This document shows, piece by piece, positions 33,715 to 44,066 of a stretch of 48,909 nucleotides of DNA. Under the pieces are notes generated by a model. It saw only the letters and a program-made list of their open reading frames with translations. It had not been told where the DNA came from and did not search any database. A program made the translations under genes and the position numbers. The DNA lies in contig JAQCNI010000046.1 in the NCBI GenBank assembly GCA_028275105.1, positions 1 to 48,909 of the forward strand. Reading direction: 5' to 3'. Every line of letters starts with the position of its first letter. The stretch's first letter is position 1. This DNA is from Halorubrum sp. Its GTDB lineage: Archaea > Halobacteriota > Halobacteria > Halobacteriales > Haloferacaceae.

Positions 33715-33879
33715 GAGTGACCGATGTTCGGACCCACAGAGACTGCGGTTCGACCCACCTGTTAAAACGTAGAGCGATTACAACAAGTGTCGTATCAGCC
33801 GTGTGCTGACGACGCCTGTGTGTGTTGCGTCGATCGGCCTCAATAGGGGGGACGAACGTCGATGATACCAACTTCAGTG
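33715..33879. other. Lower-GC spacer between att scars and the DUF1102-like gene
   Basis: 165 bp with falling GC. No gene is credible; the ORFs called here are shadows of the att array. A stretch GTTAAAACGTAGAGCGATTAC near 33762 is AT-rich but serves no obvious gene. It may mark the edge of acquired DNA. Confidence 0.4.
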
Positions 33880-34575
33880 TTAGTTGTTGGTGCTGTTGGT
33901 GTTGGTATTGTCTGAGTTGGTGTTTTGGGTTTCAGCGGTGATCTGAAGTGTGTACTCTCCATCTGGAAGGTTACTATTGCTATTTCCACCATTGAGTAGA
34001 TCAACTTCAATTCCGAAATCCATTGATTCACCCGGCGTGAGATCATCATCTTCGGTGTCCGATTCCAATATGTCGGCTCCATTATCCATAATATCAATAT
34101 CTGCTATGGCTTCGCTTCCACCGGGCGCACTACTGGTGGACGGCGGCGACACGGGGAAATTGAATGTACTATCGAGACCAGGGTCATCAACACCACCCTC
34201 AGTGGCCACCTCAATGATTTCCAAGAAAAGCTCGGTTATATCTTGTGAACCGTTATTTGTAATCGTTACTAGGTTCCGGAAGGTAATCTTTATATTTCGG
34301 TTGAGGCCGGTTGCGTTACCAGCGCTGTTATTACTGCCAGGGTTCTCTAGGGTTATTTCGACTGTATCGCTAGTCTGTTCAACATACGGGTTATCGCTAC
34401 CGTCGCTGTTGCGAACTGCGGGCGTAAGACCAAGGAACGCGCTGCCGTCACCGGCCGTACTAACCGAGACCGTCCGCTCTGCTTCCACAGTCGTGAACGC
34501 GCCCGTGCCGATGAGCGCGCCGCCACCTGCAACCAATCCACCCAGTCCGACCAGAACGCTTCGTCTGTTAGCCAT
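33880..34575 (-). CDS. Secreted DUF1102-like protein with Tat-type signal
   Basis: 231 aa. The N-terminus MANRRSVLVGLGGLVAGGG then ALIGTGAFTTVEAER is a Tat-like signal (RR followed by a Gly-rich hydrophobic stretch) with the AFTTVEAERTVSV sequence typical of haloarchaeal DUF1102-type proteins. The remainder is strand-rich and Asn/Ser/Thr-rich, ending in an NTNSDNTNTN tail. No enzyme motif. The DNA is clearly less GC-rich than its neighbours. Start: the ATG at 34575, with TATA-like TATCAATAC near 34603, leaderless. Probably a cell-surface or extracellular protein. Confidence 0.82.
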   Translation of the reverse strand: MANRRSVLVGLGGLVAGGGALIGTGAFTTVEAERTVSVSTAGDGSAFLGLTPAVRNSDGSDNPYVEQTSDTVEITLENPGSNNSAGNATGLNRNIKITFRNLVTITNNGSQDITELFLEIIEVATEGGVDDPGLDSTFNFPVSPPSTSSAPGGSEAIADIDIMDNGADILESDTEDDDLTPGESMDFGIEVDLLNGGNSNSNLPDGEYTLQITAETQNTNSDNTNTNSTNN

Positions 34576-34985
34576 ATCTATACTATACACCCCCACCTAC
34601 TTTGTATTGATAACCTTGTCTCGATTCAAGCACTCCCAGACACGAGTATGGCTCTGCTTGAACCACTCTCTAGCGGGGTTCCTGGTGGGGAAGGCCGTTC
34701 ACGGAATACGGCAAATACGGCGGGCCGACGGTGGGAAAGTTGTCCGGCGCTCGGCGTGCGGGGTCGGGGTCCTCGCCGGTGACACCGAACACGCGACCCA
34801 CCCCAACGGGTCCGACGGTTCCGAGGAGTAGTCCGGTCACCCGAACCGCTCTTTTTCGTACGCCGCGTGCCGTCTCGGTTTCCATGGGTATCGACGGCGA
34901 CGGCGATCACGTGGTTCCGGCGGATCGGCGGGAAATGGTCACGGAACGACCGATGACGTCGGCCAGGGGAAGCCGCGCGCGGCGG
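34576..34985. other. Intergenic region, possible small ORF not supported
   Basis: 410 bp. A 71-codon minus ORF (34670-34885, METETARGVRKRAVRVTGL...) has a hydrophobic start and a Pro-rich end, but no TATA box at the leaderless distance and no recognised family. It could be a truncated gene remnant. I do not call it. The rest carries the promoter of the DUF1102-like gene. Confidence 0.4.
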
Positions 34986-36206
34986 TCAGTTCCCGGTCCA
35001 GCGCAGGGCCGCCAGGGTCCCCTCGTAGAGGGCGATCATCGTGAGCGTGACGATGATCGGGGCCATCCCGGTCGGGTCGGGGCTAAACAGGAACGCGATC
35101 CCGAGGAACGCCCCCCAAAAGAGGAGGCGCTTGTCCTCCAGCCACTGCCGCGTGACGAGGTCCATCATGATCGCGAGCATGATGAAAAGCGGGATCTGGA
35201 AGACGATTGCCATGAACGTCAGCATGATCACGATCAGATTGAACGTCTCCGCGAGCCCGAAAGCGATCGTCGCCGCGTCGGAGGTGTACCGGGTGAAATA
35301 CGAGAACACCGCCGGCAACACGAGGAAGTGGGCGAACGCGATCCCGATCCCGCCGAGGATCAGGCTCGTCGGGACCGCCGCGAGGTAGTACCGCCGCTCC
35401 GTCTCGTACAGCCCCGGCTTCATGAACCGATACGTCTGGTAGACGAACGCCGGGAGCCCGACGACGACGCCCGCGATCCCCGCGACCTTCAGCCGGGTGA
35501 GCGGGAGTTCGAGCGGGCCGTACAGCCGCGGGCGGTTCTCCAAGGGTGCGGGGATGTGGTAGCTCCAGAAGTAGTTGATCATCCCGGTCGACTCGGTCAC
35601 CGCGACGAGCGTCGCGAGTCCGCCGAAGAGGAACACGACCGCCAGCCGCCGCATCATCTCCTCAATGTGGGCGGCGAGGGGCATCTCCTCGTCCGAGTCG
35701 GGCCCCTCGATCCCGTCCATTCCCATCTCCTCGGCCGTCGCCGGGGGCCCGCCGTCGCCGCGGCTCTCAACCACCTCAGCGTCGGTGGTCGCCGTCTCGT
35801 CGTCCGCGTCGGCGTCACCGGCGTCGGCGTCGGTGGCTTCCTCGGCCGTGTCGTCGCCGCCGTCGCCATCGTCCGCGTTCGGGCTCTCGTCCGCGTCCGC
35901 AGTCGGATCCTCGGTCACATCCCGGGCGGCGTCGATCTGACTGTCGGCATCCCACTCCGTTCCGTCACTCCCGTCGGCTTCGTCACTCCCGTCGGCTTCG
36001 TCAGTCCCGTCGGCTTCGTCACTCCCGTCGGCTTCGTCACTCCCGTCGTTGCCATCGGCCATCGACTCCGCGTCATCCTCTTGCTCCGTCGACTCCGCGT
36101 CATCCCCTTGCTCCGTCGGCTCCGTGTCGTCGGACCCGTCCGATCCGTTCGACTGCGACGATCCGTCGGGGATCAACTCGTCGCGCGGATCGGATGAATC
36201 GGCCAT
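34986..36206 (-). CDS. tatC1: Twin-arginine translocase TatC (single domain)
   Basis: 406 aa. Residues 1-165 are an extreme acidic tail with repeats (GSDEADGSDEADG, DADAGDADADDE), probably cytoplasmic and disordered. The TatC domain follows: EEMPLAAHIEEMMRRLAVV (the conserved N-terminal TatC motif), then six transmembrane helices, including FVYQTYRFMKPGLYETERRY and FRYYL-like loops typical of the signal-peptide docking site. It recognises RR signal peptides. It is divergent from the double TatC gene. The ATG at 36206 is preceded by a palindromic TATA ACTATAGT (36230-36237), giving a leaderless mRNA. Confidence 0.93.
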   Translation of the reverse strand: MADSSDPRDELIPDGSSQSNGSDGSDDTEPTEQGDDAESTEQEDDAESMADGNDGSDEADGSDEADGTDEADGSDEADGSDGTEWDADSQIDAARDVTEDPTADADESPNADDGDGGDDTAEEATDADAGDADADDETATTDAEVVESRGDGGPPATAEEMGMDGIEGPDSDEEMPLAAHIEEMMRRLAVVFLFGGLATLVAVTESTGMINYFWSYHIPAPLENRPRLYGPLELPLTRLKVAGIAGVVVGLPAFVYQTYRFMKPGLYETERRYYLAAVPTSLILGGIGIAFAHFLVLPAVFSYFTRYTSDAATIAFGLAETFNLIVIMLTFMAIVFQIPLFIMLAIMMDLVTRQWLEDKRLLFWGAFLGIAFLFSPDPTGMAPIIVTLTMIALYEGTLAALRWTGN

Positions 36207-36334
36207 TCGTTTCGGATACGTCGCCCGGCGACTATAGTCCTTTTCGGATAGCCGCGGGAACACCCCGGCTTCCGCTCCCCGCGTGACGGGCGCGGTCGAA
36301 AAGGTTGATAACGGGGACGGCCTTCCGTCGGCGT

Positions 36335-38536
36335 ATGGCGAGCGCCCTCGACGAGGACACCCAACAGTCGCTCGCGGCCGGACGCGAGTCCGCGAGGGCG
36401 TTCCTGCGGTCGATCCAGAAGGACCTCCAGAAGGTGTTTATCGTCTTCCTGCTGGGCTTTCTCGGGACGTTCTGGGCGCTCCGCGTGTACATCTGGGACT
36501 TCCTCAAGAAGATCACGGAGGCGAACATGTCGGCCGCGCTCGCCGACGAGGTCGACGTCATCGCGACGACGCCGTTCGAGGTGATCCTCCTCCAGGCGAA
36601 GATCGGGCTGATCGTCGGCGCGATCGTCGCGCTGCCCGGACTGGTGTATTTCGGTCGGGACGCGCTCCGTGAACGCGGGATGTGGCCGCAGTCGTCGGTG
36701 CCGCGGTGGCAACTCGCGGCGATCGGGCTCCTCGGCGTGGTCCTGTTCTCCGTCGGCGTCGGCTACGGGATCTACGCCTTCTTCCCGATCATGTTTGCGT
36801 TCCTGGCCGGGTTCGGGCTCGAAGCCGGCCTCCAACCGACGTACGGCATCGTGATGTGGACGGAGTTCATCGTCTTTCTCTCGCTGTCGTTCGGGCTGGC
36901 GGGCCAGATGCCGCTGTTGATCACCGGGCTCTCGTACGCCGAGATCGTCCAGTACGAAACGTTCCGCGAGAAATGGCGCTACGCCGTCGTCGCCATCTTC
37001 GTGTTCGGCGCGCTGTTCTCCCCGCCGGACCCGTTCACCCAGTTGATGTGGGCGTTCCCGCTGATAGCGTTGTACGGGTTCAGCCTCTACCTCGCGAAGC
37101 TGGTCGTCACCGCCAAACGGAGCTCCGACCGGATCGACGTCCTCGGGGCGGTCCGGAACCATTGGAACGTCGTCGCCGGCGCGGCCGTCCTCGGTGGGGG
37201 ATTCGTGTACGGCTTCTACGAGTACGGCGGCCAAACTGCCGTGAACGGTCTCCTCCGGCTGGTCGGCAGCAACTGGCGGTTCCTCGATCCGGGCGGGGGA
37301 CTCGGCGTCGACCCGACGACCGCCCTCGGGACGTACGCCGCCGTCTGGGCGACCGTGTTCGTCGCCATCGCGACGCTGTGGGCGGTGTACACCGACCTCG
37401 ACACGACGAGCGCGGGGTACCGGTACGGCGACCCGGCCGCCATCGACATCGGCGAACTCGACGCGGCGGGCGTGCGGGCAGCCCCGGCCGCCGCGTTCCG
37501 GGAGATGACCGAGGAGGAGTCGGCCGCGCGAGCGGAGGCGGCGATGAACGACGGCGACGTCGAGAAGGCGCGGGCGATCCTCGACCGGTTCGACGCGGTC
37601 GCCGAGGCGAACGCGGGCGACGGCGACGGAGACGGCGCGGCAGCCGGGTCGGCGGGCGCGTCCGGCGTCGTCGAAAGCGTCGAGAACCGGACCTCGCGCG
37701 CGAGTTCGACGTTCCTCTCCGAACTCACCGACGGCGACGGGGAGGAAGCCGAGGACGACATCGGCGGCTACTACACCGACATCAAGTTCATCGTCGGCTC
37801 CCTCCAGTCCCGGTCGTTCCGGCTGCTCGCGGTGTTCGGCGGCGTGATGGCGGCCACGTTCACGTGGCTGTACCTCGGCGGGCTCGCGGCAGTCAGAGCC
37901 GACCTCCAGTCCCGGGTGCCGGCCGCAGTTGGCGGCGGGATCAACATCATCACGCTCCATCCGGTCGAGGCGCTGATCTTCATGGTGAAGTTCTCGATCC
38001 TCATCGGCGGCGTCGCCGTGTTCCCCGTGCTCCTCTACTACGCGTGGCCGGCGCTCCGTGATCGCGGGTTCGTCGCCGGGCGGGCGCGACAGGTGTTCAT
38101 CTGGGCCGGCGCGCTGTTTGGCGGCCTGATCGGCGGGTTCGCGCTCGGATACGGCTACATCGCGCCCGCCATCATCGGCTGGCTCGTCACCGACGCGGCC
38201 ACCGCCGACATGATCATCACGTATCAGGTGAGCGATTTCATGTGGCTCGTCGTTTTCACCACGGTCGGGATCGGCTTCCTCGCCGACATCCCGGTGGCGA
38301 TGGTGCTGTTGAACAAGGGGGGAGTGCCCTACGACGGCTTCCGCGGACGCTGGCGCGAGGTCACGGTCGGGATCATGCTGTTTGCCGCGGTGTTTACCCC
38401 CGCGGACGTGATCACCATGTTCCTCGTGACGCTCCCGCTCATGGCTGCGTACGGGGTCGGGGTCGGCGGCCTGTTCCTCGTCACGTTCGGCGGTCGCCGG
38501 AACCTCTCGCCGCCCGCCGACCTGCTCGGTCGATAG
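36335..38536 (+). CDS. tatC2: Double TatC protein (TatCt-like)
   Basis: 733 aa: two TatC domains fused, about 14 transmembrane helices. Domain 1 begins near LRSIQKDLQKVFIVFLLGFL, with FEVILLQAKIGLIVGAIVALPGLVYFGRDALRERG. Domain 2 begins at about 500 (VEALIFMVKFSILIGGVAVF, then YYAWPALRDRG). A charged cytoplasmic linker (about 370-480, Ala/Glu/Asp-rich) joins them. Fused TatC proteins are a haloarchaeal feature linked to the heavy use of Tat export. The ORF track starts 10 codons early; the ATG at 36335 fits. The stop codon lies inside a 27-bp repeat array. Confidence 0.93.
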   Translation: MASALDEDTQQSLAAGRESARAFLRSIQKDLQKVFIVFLLGFLGTFWALRVYIWDFLKKITEANMSAALADEVDVIATTPFEVILLQAKIGLIVGAIVALPGLVYFGRDALRERGMWPQSSVPRWQLAAIGLLGVVLFSVGVGYGIYAFFPIMFAFLAGFGLEAGLQPTYGIVMWTEFIVFLSLSFGLAGQMPLLITGLSYAEIVQYETFREKWRYAVVAIFVFGALFSPPDPFTQLMWAFPLIALYGFSLYLAKLVVTAKRSSDRIDVLGAVRNHWNVVAGAAVLGGGFVYGFYEYGGQTAVNGLLRLVGSNWRFLDPGGGLGVDPTTALGTYAAVWATVFVAIATLWAVYTDLDTTSAGYRYGDPAAIDIGELDAAGVRAAPAAAFREMTEEESAARAEAAMNDGDVEKARAILDRFDAVAEANAGDGDGDGAAAGSAGASGVVESVENRTSRASSTFLSELTDGDGEEAEDDIGGYYTDIKFIVGSLQSRSFRLLAVFGGVMAATFTWLYLGGLAAVRADLQSRVPAAVGGGINIITLHPVEALIFMVKFSILIGGVAVFPVLLYYAWPALRDRGFVAGRARQVFIWAGALFGGLIGGFALGYGYIAPAIIGWLVTDAATADMIITYQVSDFMWLVVFTTVGIGFLADIPVAMVLLNKGGVPYDGFRGRWREVTVGIMLFAAVFTPADVITMFLVTLPLMAAYGVGVGGLFLVTFGGRRNLSPPADLLGR

Positions 38537-38628
38537 GGACCGAAGGACCTGCTCGGTCAATAGGGACCGAAGGACCTGCTCGGTCGATAGGGACCGAAGG
38601 ACCTGCTCGGTCGATAGGGACCGGAGGA
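38521..38628 (+). repeat. 27-bp tandem repeat, four copies, over the tatC2 stop
   Basis: Unit CCTGCTCGGTCGATAGGGAC plus CGAAGGA, at 38521, 38548, 38575 and 38602, nearly identical. Each unit holds a small hairpin, GGTC-GATAG-GGACC. The tatC2 stop TAG (38534-38536) is in the first unit, so the array begins inside the gene. It could end the tatC2 transcript or arise by slippage. Confidence 0.88.
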
Positions 38629-38730
38629 CCGCGAGACGGGCGACGGAAGCGAACACGGAACCCGCCCCGCGCGTGAACGACCCCCGGAACCGACGGGTAT
38701 TCCCGCGCGCGCCCGCTAAACGCGATAGAA

Positions 38731-41685
38731 ATGAGCAAGGACTACATCGAGGTCCGCGGCGCGGAGGAACACAACCTCAAGGACCTCGACGTCCGGATCC
38801 CGCGCGAGGAGTTCACCGTCGTCACCGGCCTCTCGGGGTCGGGCAAGTCGTCGCTCGCGTTCGACACCGTCTACGCCGAGGGGCAGCGCCGGTACATCGA
38901 GTCGCTGTCGGCGTACGCCCGCAACTTCCTCGGACAGATGGACAAGCCGCAAGTGGAGGCGGTCGAGGGGCTCTCACCCGCGATCTCCATCGACCAGAAG
39001 AACGCCGCCAACAACCCGCGGTCGACGGTCGGTACCGTCACCGAACTCCACGACTACCTCCGGCTCCTGTACGCCCGGATCGGTACCCAGTACGACCCGA
39101 TCACCGGCGAGGAGGTCGGTGAACAGTCCGCCCAAGACATGGTGGCACAGATACTCGAGCTTTCGGACGGGACCCGTGCGAAGATCGCCGCACCGGTCGT
39201 CCGCGACCAGAAGGGGGCGTTCGAGGACCTGTTCGGGGAGCTGGTGGCCGACGGGTACGGCCGCGTCGAGGTCGACGGCCGGACGATCGACCTGACGCTC
39301 GACGACCCCGAACTCGACCAGAACTACGACCACACGATCGACGTGATCGTCGACCGCGTGACCGTCTCGCCCGACGCTCGCTCGCGGATCACCGACTCGG
39401 TGGAGACCGCCTTGGAGGAGGCCGGCGGCGCGCTCAAGCTGATCGTTCCGAGTCCGCCGGAGGACGTACCGTTCGTCTCGAACGCCCGATCGACCGGCTC
39501 GCTCGCCGAGGACGCCGACGGCGACGACCGGCTCGTCGTCGAGTTCTCCGAGGAGCTCGGTAACCCCAACTCCGACTTCCAGTTCTCCGAGGTCGAGACG
39601 CGCTCGTTCTCCTTCAACAGCCCGTACGGCGCCTGTCCCGAGTGCGAGGGGATCGGCTCCACGAAGGAGGTCGACGAGGGGCTCGTGGTCGAGGACCCCT
39701 CGAAGCCGCTCAAACACGTCTTCGAACCGTGGAGCTACGACCGAACCTACTATTCGCGACAGCTCGACAACGTCGCCGACCACTTCGGCGTCTCGCTTTC
39801 GACCCCCTTCGAGGAGCTGGATGGGTCGATTCGCCGGCAGTTCCTCCACGGCACCGACGACCTGGTCCACTTCGAGTGGACTACGAAGAACGGCATCCGC
39901 GAGAAGACCGAGCGGTTCGAGGGCGTCATCCCGAACTTAGCGCGCCGTCACGTCGAGACGGACTCCGAGCGTGCCCGCGACCACATCGAGGAGTTCATGG
40001 CCGTGACGACGTGCCCGGAGTGTGACGGGACCCGCCTGAAAGCACAGTCGCGACACGTGCTCGTCGACGGAACGCCGATCACCGCGGTGAATCGGATGTC
40101 GATCGCCGACGCCCGCGCGCACTTCGAGGGGATGGAGGCGCGGCTCACCGAGCGCGAGACCACCATCGCGACGGAGATTCTCAAGGAGATCCGCGCGCGG
40201 CTCGGCTTCATGGAGGAGGTCGGCCTGGAGTACCTCACGCTCGACCGGGAAGCGTCGACGCTCTCGGGCGGCGAGAGCCAGCGCATCCGGCTCGCGACGC
40301 AGGTCGGCTCCGGGCTCGTCGGCGTGCTCTACGTCCTCGACGAGCCGTCGATCGGACTCCACCAGCGCGATAACGACCGCCTGCTCAACACGCTCACCGG
40401 GCTCCGGGACCTCGGGAACACCCTCATCGTCGTCGAGCACGACGAGGAGACGATGCGCCGCGCCGACGAGATCATCGACATGGGGCCCGGCCCCGGCAAG
40501 CGCGGCGGCGAGGTCGTCGCGCAGGGCGACTTCGACGACATCGTCGCGGCCGACGAGTCGGTCACCGCCGACTACCTCGCGGGACGGAGGGAGATCCCGG
40601 TGCCCGAGCAGCGCCGCGAACCGGATGGGAAGCTGACGGTGCGGGGCGCCCGCCAACACAACCTCACGGACCTCGACGTGTCGATCCCGCTCGGCACGCT
40701 GACGACCGTCACGGGCGTCTCCGGCTCCGGGAAGTCGACGCTGATCCACGACATCCTTTATAAAGGACTCGCCCGCGAGATGAACGACAACACCTCGGTC
40801 GACCCCGGCGAACACGACGCGATCGAGGGGATCGAGGGGATCGAGACGGTGCGGCTCATCGACCAGTCACCGATCGGCCGGACGCCACGGTCGAACCCCG
40901 CGACGTACACGGACGTGTTCGACTACGTCCGCGAGCTGTTCGCGGAGACGAAGCTCTCCAAGCGCCGCGGCTACGAGAAGGGTCGGTTCTCGTTTAACGT
41001 GAAGGGCGGTCGCTGCGAGGAGTGTGGCGGGCAGGGGACGGTCAAAATCGAGATGAACTTCCTCTCGGACGTGTACGTCCCCTGCGAGCAGTGCGGCGGG
41101 GCCCGCTACAACGACGAGACGCTCGACGTGACGTACAAGGACGCGACGATCGCGGACGTCCTCGACATGAGCGTCGCCGAGGCGTACGAGTTCTTCGAGA
41201 GCCACTCGGGGCTCCGGCGGCGCCTCGGGCTCCTGAAGGACGTCGGGCTCGGCTACATGGAGCTGGGCCAGCCCTCGACGACGCTGTCCGGCGGGGAGGC
41301 CCAGCGCGTGAAGCTCGCCGAGGAGCTCGGCAAGAAGTCGACCGGCGACACGCTATATCTCCTCGACGAGCCGACGACGGGACTCCACAAGGAGGACGAG
41401 CGGAAGCTGATCGACGTGCTCCACCGGCTCGTCGACGCGGGCAACACGGTCGTCGTCATCGAGCACGAGCTCGACCTCGTGAAGAACGCCGACCGCGTGA
41501 TCGATCTCGGTCCGGAGGGTGGCGAGGGCGGCGGCGAACTGGTCGCGAACGGAACGCCCGAGTCGGTCGCCCGCGACGACGGCTCGCACACCGGCCGGTA
41601 TCTCCGCGATCTCCTCCCCGACGTCGACCTCGCGGGACCGCGGAGCGACCGGCGGAAGCCCGCGACGGCCGCGGACGACGACTGA
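38731..41685 (+). CDS. uvrA: UvrA, excision nuclease subunit A
   Basis: 984 aa, normal length. Damage-recognition ATPase of nucleotide excision repair. The first ATPase has Walker [13 protein letters not shown] near 30; the second has [13 protein letters not shown] near 660. The two ABC signatures are [12 protein letters not shown] and [12 protein letters not shown]. Zinc-binding Cys pairs occur as [18 protein letters not shown] and CEECGGQGT ... CEQCGGARY. The UvrB-binding and insertion domains have the expected sizes. No UvrB or UvrC is in the window. A RidA fragment follows 31 bp downstream. Confidence 0.97.
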   Translation: MSKDYIEVRGAEEHNLKDLDVRIPREEFTVVTGLSGSGKSSLAFDTVYAEGQRRYIESLSAYARNFLGQMDKPQVEAVEGLSPAISIDQKNAANNPRSTVGTVTELHDYLRLLYARIGTQYDPITGEEVGEQSAQDMVAQILELSDGTRAKIAAPVVRDQKGAFEDLFGELVADGYGRVEVDGRTIDLTLDDPELDQNYDHTIDVIVDRVTVSPDARSRITDSVETALEEAGGALKLIVPSPPEDVPFVSNARSTGSLAEDADGDDRLVVEFSEELGNPNSDFQFSEVETRSFSFNSPYGACPECEGIGSTKEVDEGLVVEDPSKPLKHVFEPWSYDRTYYSRQLDNVADHFGVSLSTPFEELDGSIRRQFLHGTDDLVHFEWTTKNGIREKTERFEGVIPNLARRHVETDSERARDHIEEFMAVTTCPECDGTRLKAQSRHVLVDGTPITAVNRMSIADARAHFEGMEARLTERETTIATEILKEIRARLGFMEEVGLEYLTLDREASTLSGGESQRIRLATQVGSGLVGVLYVLDEPSIGLHQRDNDRLLNTLTGLRDLGNTLIVVEHDEETMRRADEIIDMGPGPGKRGGEVVAQGDFDDIVAADESVTADYLAGRREIPVPEQRREPDGKLTVRGARQHNLTDLDVSIPLGTLTTVTGVSGSGKSTLIHDILYKGLAREMNDNTSVDPGEHDAIEGIEGIETVRLIDQSPIGRTPRSNPATYTDVFDYVRELFAETKLSKRRGYEKGRFSFNVKGGRCEECGGQGTVKIEMNFLSDVYVPCEQCGGARYNDETLDVTYKDATIADVLDMSVAEAYEFFESHSGLRRRLGLLKDVGLGYMELGQPSTTLSGGEAQRVKLAEELGKKSTGDTLYLLDEPTTGLHKEDERKLIDVLHRLVDAGNTVVVIEHELDLVKNADRVIDLGPEGGEGGGELVANGTPESVARDDGSHTGRYLRDLLPDVDLAGPRSDRRKPATAADDD

Positions 41686-41716
41686 ACGACGCCGTCGGCC
41701 ACCGGTGTCCTCGTCG

Positions 41717-41965
41717 ATGGCAACGACGAGCCGGACGGTGGCGAACGTCGAGGCGATACTGGAGGCGGCCGGCACGGACCCGGACTCGATCGTCACGGCG
41801 ACGGTGTCCCTCACGGACATGGACGACTACGAGGACGTGAACGAGGCGTATCGGTCATCCCTGAGCGAGCCGTACCCGGCCAGGACCTGCGTCGAGGTGT
41901 CGCGGCTCCCCGCCCCGCTCGACGTGGAGATAACGGTGAGCGCCGAACTCGACGGGGACGCGTAA
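41717..41965 (+). pseudogene. RidA-family remnant (N-terminus missing)
   Basis: 82 codons from the ATG at 41717: RTVANVEAILEAAG, TVSLTDMDDYEDVNEAYRSS, and the RidA C-terminal signature PYPARTCVEVSRLPAPLDVE near the end. Normal RidA is about 125-130 aa; here the first ~45 residues, including the glycine-rich start, are gone. RidA proteins deaminate reactive enamines. Without the N-terminal strands the trimer should not form. The frame remains open, so recent loss is likely. Confidence 0.75.
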
Positions 41966-42005
41966 CGGCGGGCCGAGAGCGTCGACGAGGTGGGCGGAAC
42001 CGGGG

Positions 42006-44066
42006 TCAGAACTTCTCCAAGAGGGCCGCATAGAACCCGTCGTCGCGGTCGGCAAGCTTCTCGACGATGAGCTCCGGCGTCGACCGCGCGAGGTGCCCCT
42101 CCCGCGGCGAGCGGTTCACGCGAAGGTCACCATCGACGAGTCCGACCGCCTCGATCCCGTCGACCGCGACGTCGAAGTCGGCCGCCCCCCGGATCTCCCG
42201 AGCGAGGTGCGAGACGAAGACGGCGGTCGCGTCCCGATCGTCGAGCGCCTCCAGGATGCCCGCGATGATCTTCGCCGACGCACCCGGCTCCGTGATCGAC
42301 TCCAGCTCGTCGACGAGAACGAGCCGGCCGTCCGCACCCTCGACGAGGTCGCCGAAGTCGCGTAGCGTCGCCTCGAACGCGCCGGCGTCGAGGGTGCCCG
42401 ACGATTTCTCGTAGTAGTGGAGCTCCTCGAACCGGTCGAGTTCGACCCGGTCGACGGGAACCGGCAGCCCCATCTGCGCGAGGAGGACCACGAGCGCGAC
42501 CAAGTCGAGCGTCGACGTCTTGCCGCCGGAGTTCACGCCGGAAAGGAGCCTGACCCCGTCGACCGCGTAGTCGACCGGCTCGACGTCCGCAAACTCGACG
42601 TCGAGCAGCGGCGAACGGCCCCCCTCGATCCCGACGGCAGGGGTCGTGGATCCGTCGGGGTCGGCCCCGTCGCCGGCTTCGAGTTCGGCGTCGGCGGTCG
42701 CGTCCACTCCGTGAACGATGGGCATCGCGCAGTCGAAATCGCGGGCGAACCGGGCGATCGCCAGCTCGACGTCGAGTTCGAGCGCGTCACGTACGAGGCT
42801 CGCAACCGGACCGCGGAGCTCGCCGAGATCGGCCGCAAGCTCCGCCTTCAGCCGCGCGGCCCGTCGGTCGCGGCCGGCGGCCAGTTCGGTCCGGAGCCGG
42901 GAGACGGCCGCCTCGTCGCGTTCCACCGGGAACGTCGGGTCACCGCCGAAAACGCGCTCTGCGAGGTCGGTCTCCGCCGGTTCCAGTTCGAGCGCGTCGA
43001 CGAGCTGCTCGCGGGCACGCTCGACGGCCGTGTCGTACTCGTCGGCGAGCTCGCGGTTGAGCAGGGAGTCGACGCGGGCCCCCTGTTCGACGAGCGAGAG
43101 GAAGTCGGTTCCCTCGATGGTGACGTCGCGCTCGCGGATGGCGTCCCGGAGGTGGTCCTCCGCGACCGACTCGGCGGTCGAGACCGCGACGTCGAGGTCG
43201 TCGACCGCGGCGGTCAGGCGGTCAAGCTCCGCGTCGCCGACGACCGTCCCGTCGTCGTCCAGCCGGGCAAGCGCGTCGCGGAGGGCGTCGGTGTCGACGG
43301 CGTCCGACATGCCACCGTCGCCGGCGCCGACCGTCCCGCCCGCGGCCTCGTGGACCGTGGCCGCCGCCTCCAGCCGCTCGCGGTTCCCGGCGAAGAACGC
43401 CAACAGCCGCTCCGGGACCGTCTCCGCCGGATTCTCGAGCGCGTCCGGCCGGACGCGGACGTCGCCCTCCACGTCGAGTCCGGCAAACTCCGCGTCGAGG
43501 ACGATCACCGTGGCGTACGACCGACCGAGTTCCGAGACGTCCCGGGCGTTCTCGACGGTCTCGACGGAGAGTTCGGGGGCCGCGGACTCCGCGTGCGCGA
43601 GCGTCTCCGCGTCGGCGGTCGCGAGGCACCGGTCCCGGACCCGAACGGTGTCGGGCGCTTCGAGCGGTTCGACCCCGTCGAGCGCGTCGCGGACGGCGGG
43701 GGCCGGGTCGCGCTCGATGGCCGACGAGACGAACGCTTGCGCCTCCGCGATCCGGGAGGCGGACGCGCTCGGGTAGAACGTTTCCAGCCGCTTCTCGGCG
43801 TAGTCGGTGACCGCGCGCGCTTGGAGGAGGCCGAGCGCGTCGCGGTACACCGCCCGGGCGCGATCGGTCGCCAGCAGCCGGCCCGTATCCTCGTGCCGGC
43901 GACGGATCGCGCCGCGGGCGACGCGAGCCGCCCGCGCCTCGCTTACGCCCGGCGCGCGAGCGATCGCGGCGACGTCGCCCGACTCGACCGTCGCGACCGG
44001 GTCATCGAGTTCGCGGAGCGCCTCGGCGGTCTTCTCGCCGACGCCGGGGATCGCCTCCAACTCCAT
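42006..44066 (-). CDS. MutS-like ATPase with N-terminal helix-hairpin-helix
   Basis: 686 aa. The N-terminal HhH DNA-binding motif is AIPGVGEKTAEALREL near 5-20. The C-terminal MutS-type ABC ATPase has Walker A SGVNSGGKTSTLD near 508 and Walker B RLVLVDELES near 580, then STEPG-like signature SITEPGASAKIIAG and HxxxL switch FVSHLARE. Between are coiled-coil-like helices. It lacks the MutS mismatch-binding domain, so it belongs with the MutS2/MutS5-like archaeal branch; a recombination or DNA-clearance role is inference. Convergent with the uvrA-RidA region. Confidence 0.88.
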   Translation of the reverse strand: MELEAIPGVGEKTAEALRELDDPVATVESGDVAAIARAPGVSEARAARVARGAIRRRHEDTGRLLATDRARAVYRDALGLLQARAVTDYAEKRLETFYPSASASRIAEAQAFVSSAIERDPAPAVRDALDGVEPLEAPDTVRVRDRCLATADAETLAHAESAAPELSVETVENARDVSELGRSYATVIVLDAEFAGLDVEGDVRVRPDALENPAETVPERLLAFFAGNRERLEAAATVHEAAGGTVGAGDGGMSDAVDTDALRDALARLDDDGTVVGDAELDRLTAAVDDLDVAVSTAESVAEDHLRDAIRERDVTIEGTDFLSLVEQGARVDSLLNRELADEYDTAVERAREQLVDALELEPAETDLAERVFGGDPTFPVERDEAAVSRLRTELAAGRDRRAARLKAELAADLGELRGPVASLVRDALELDVELAIARFARDFDCAMPIVHGVDATADAELEAGDGADPDGSTTPAVGIEGGRSPLLDVEFADVEPVDYAVDGVRLLSGVNSGGKTSTLDLVALVVLLAQMGLPVPVDRVELDRFEELHYYEKSSGTLDAGAFEATLRDFGDLVEGADGRLVLVDELESITEPGASAKIIAGILEALDDRDATAVFVSHLAREIRGAADFDVAVDGIEAVGLVDGDLRVNRSPREGHLARSTPELIVEKLADRDDGFYAALLEKF

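Noticed and set aside
34670-34885. 71-aa minus ORF as a real small gene
   Set aside because: No promoter at the expected distance, no recognised family; left as intergenic.
36173-38656. 827-aa minus-strand ORF
   Set aside because: Antisense of the double TatC gene; its repeated start (VLRSLSTEQ) only reflects the 27-bp DNA repeat.
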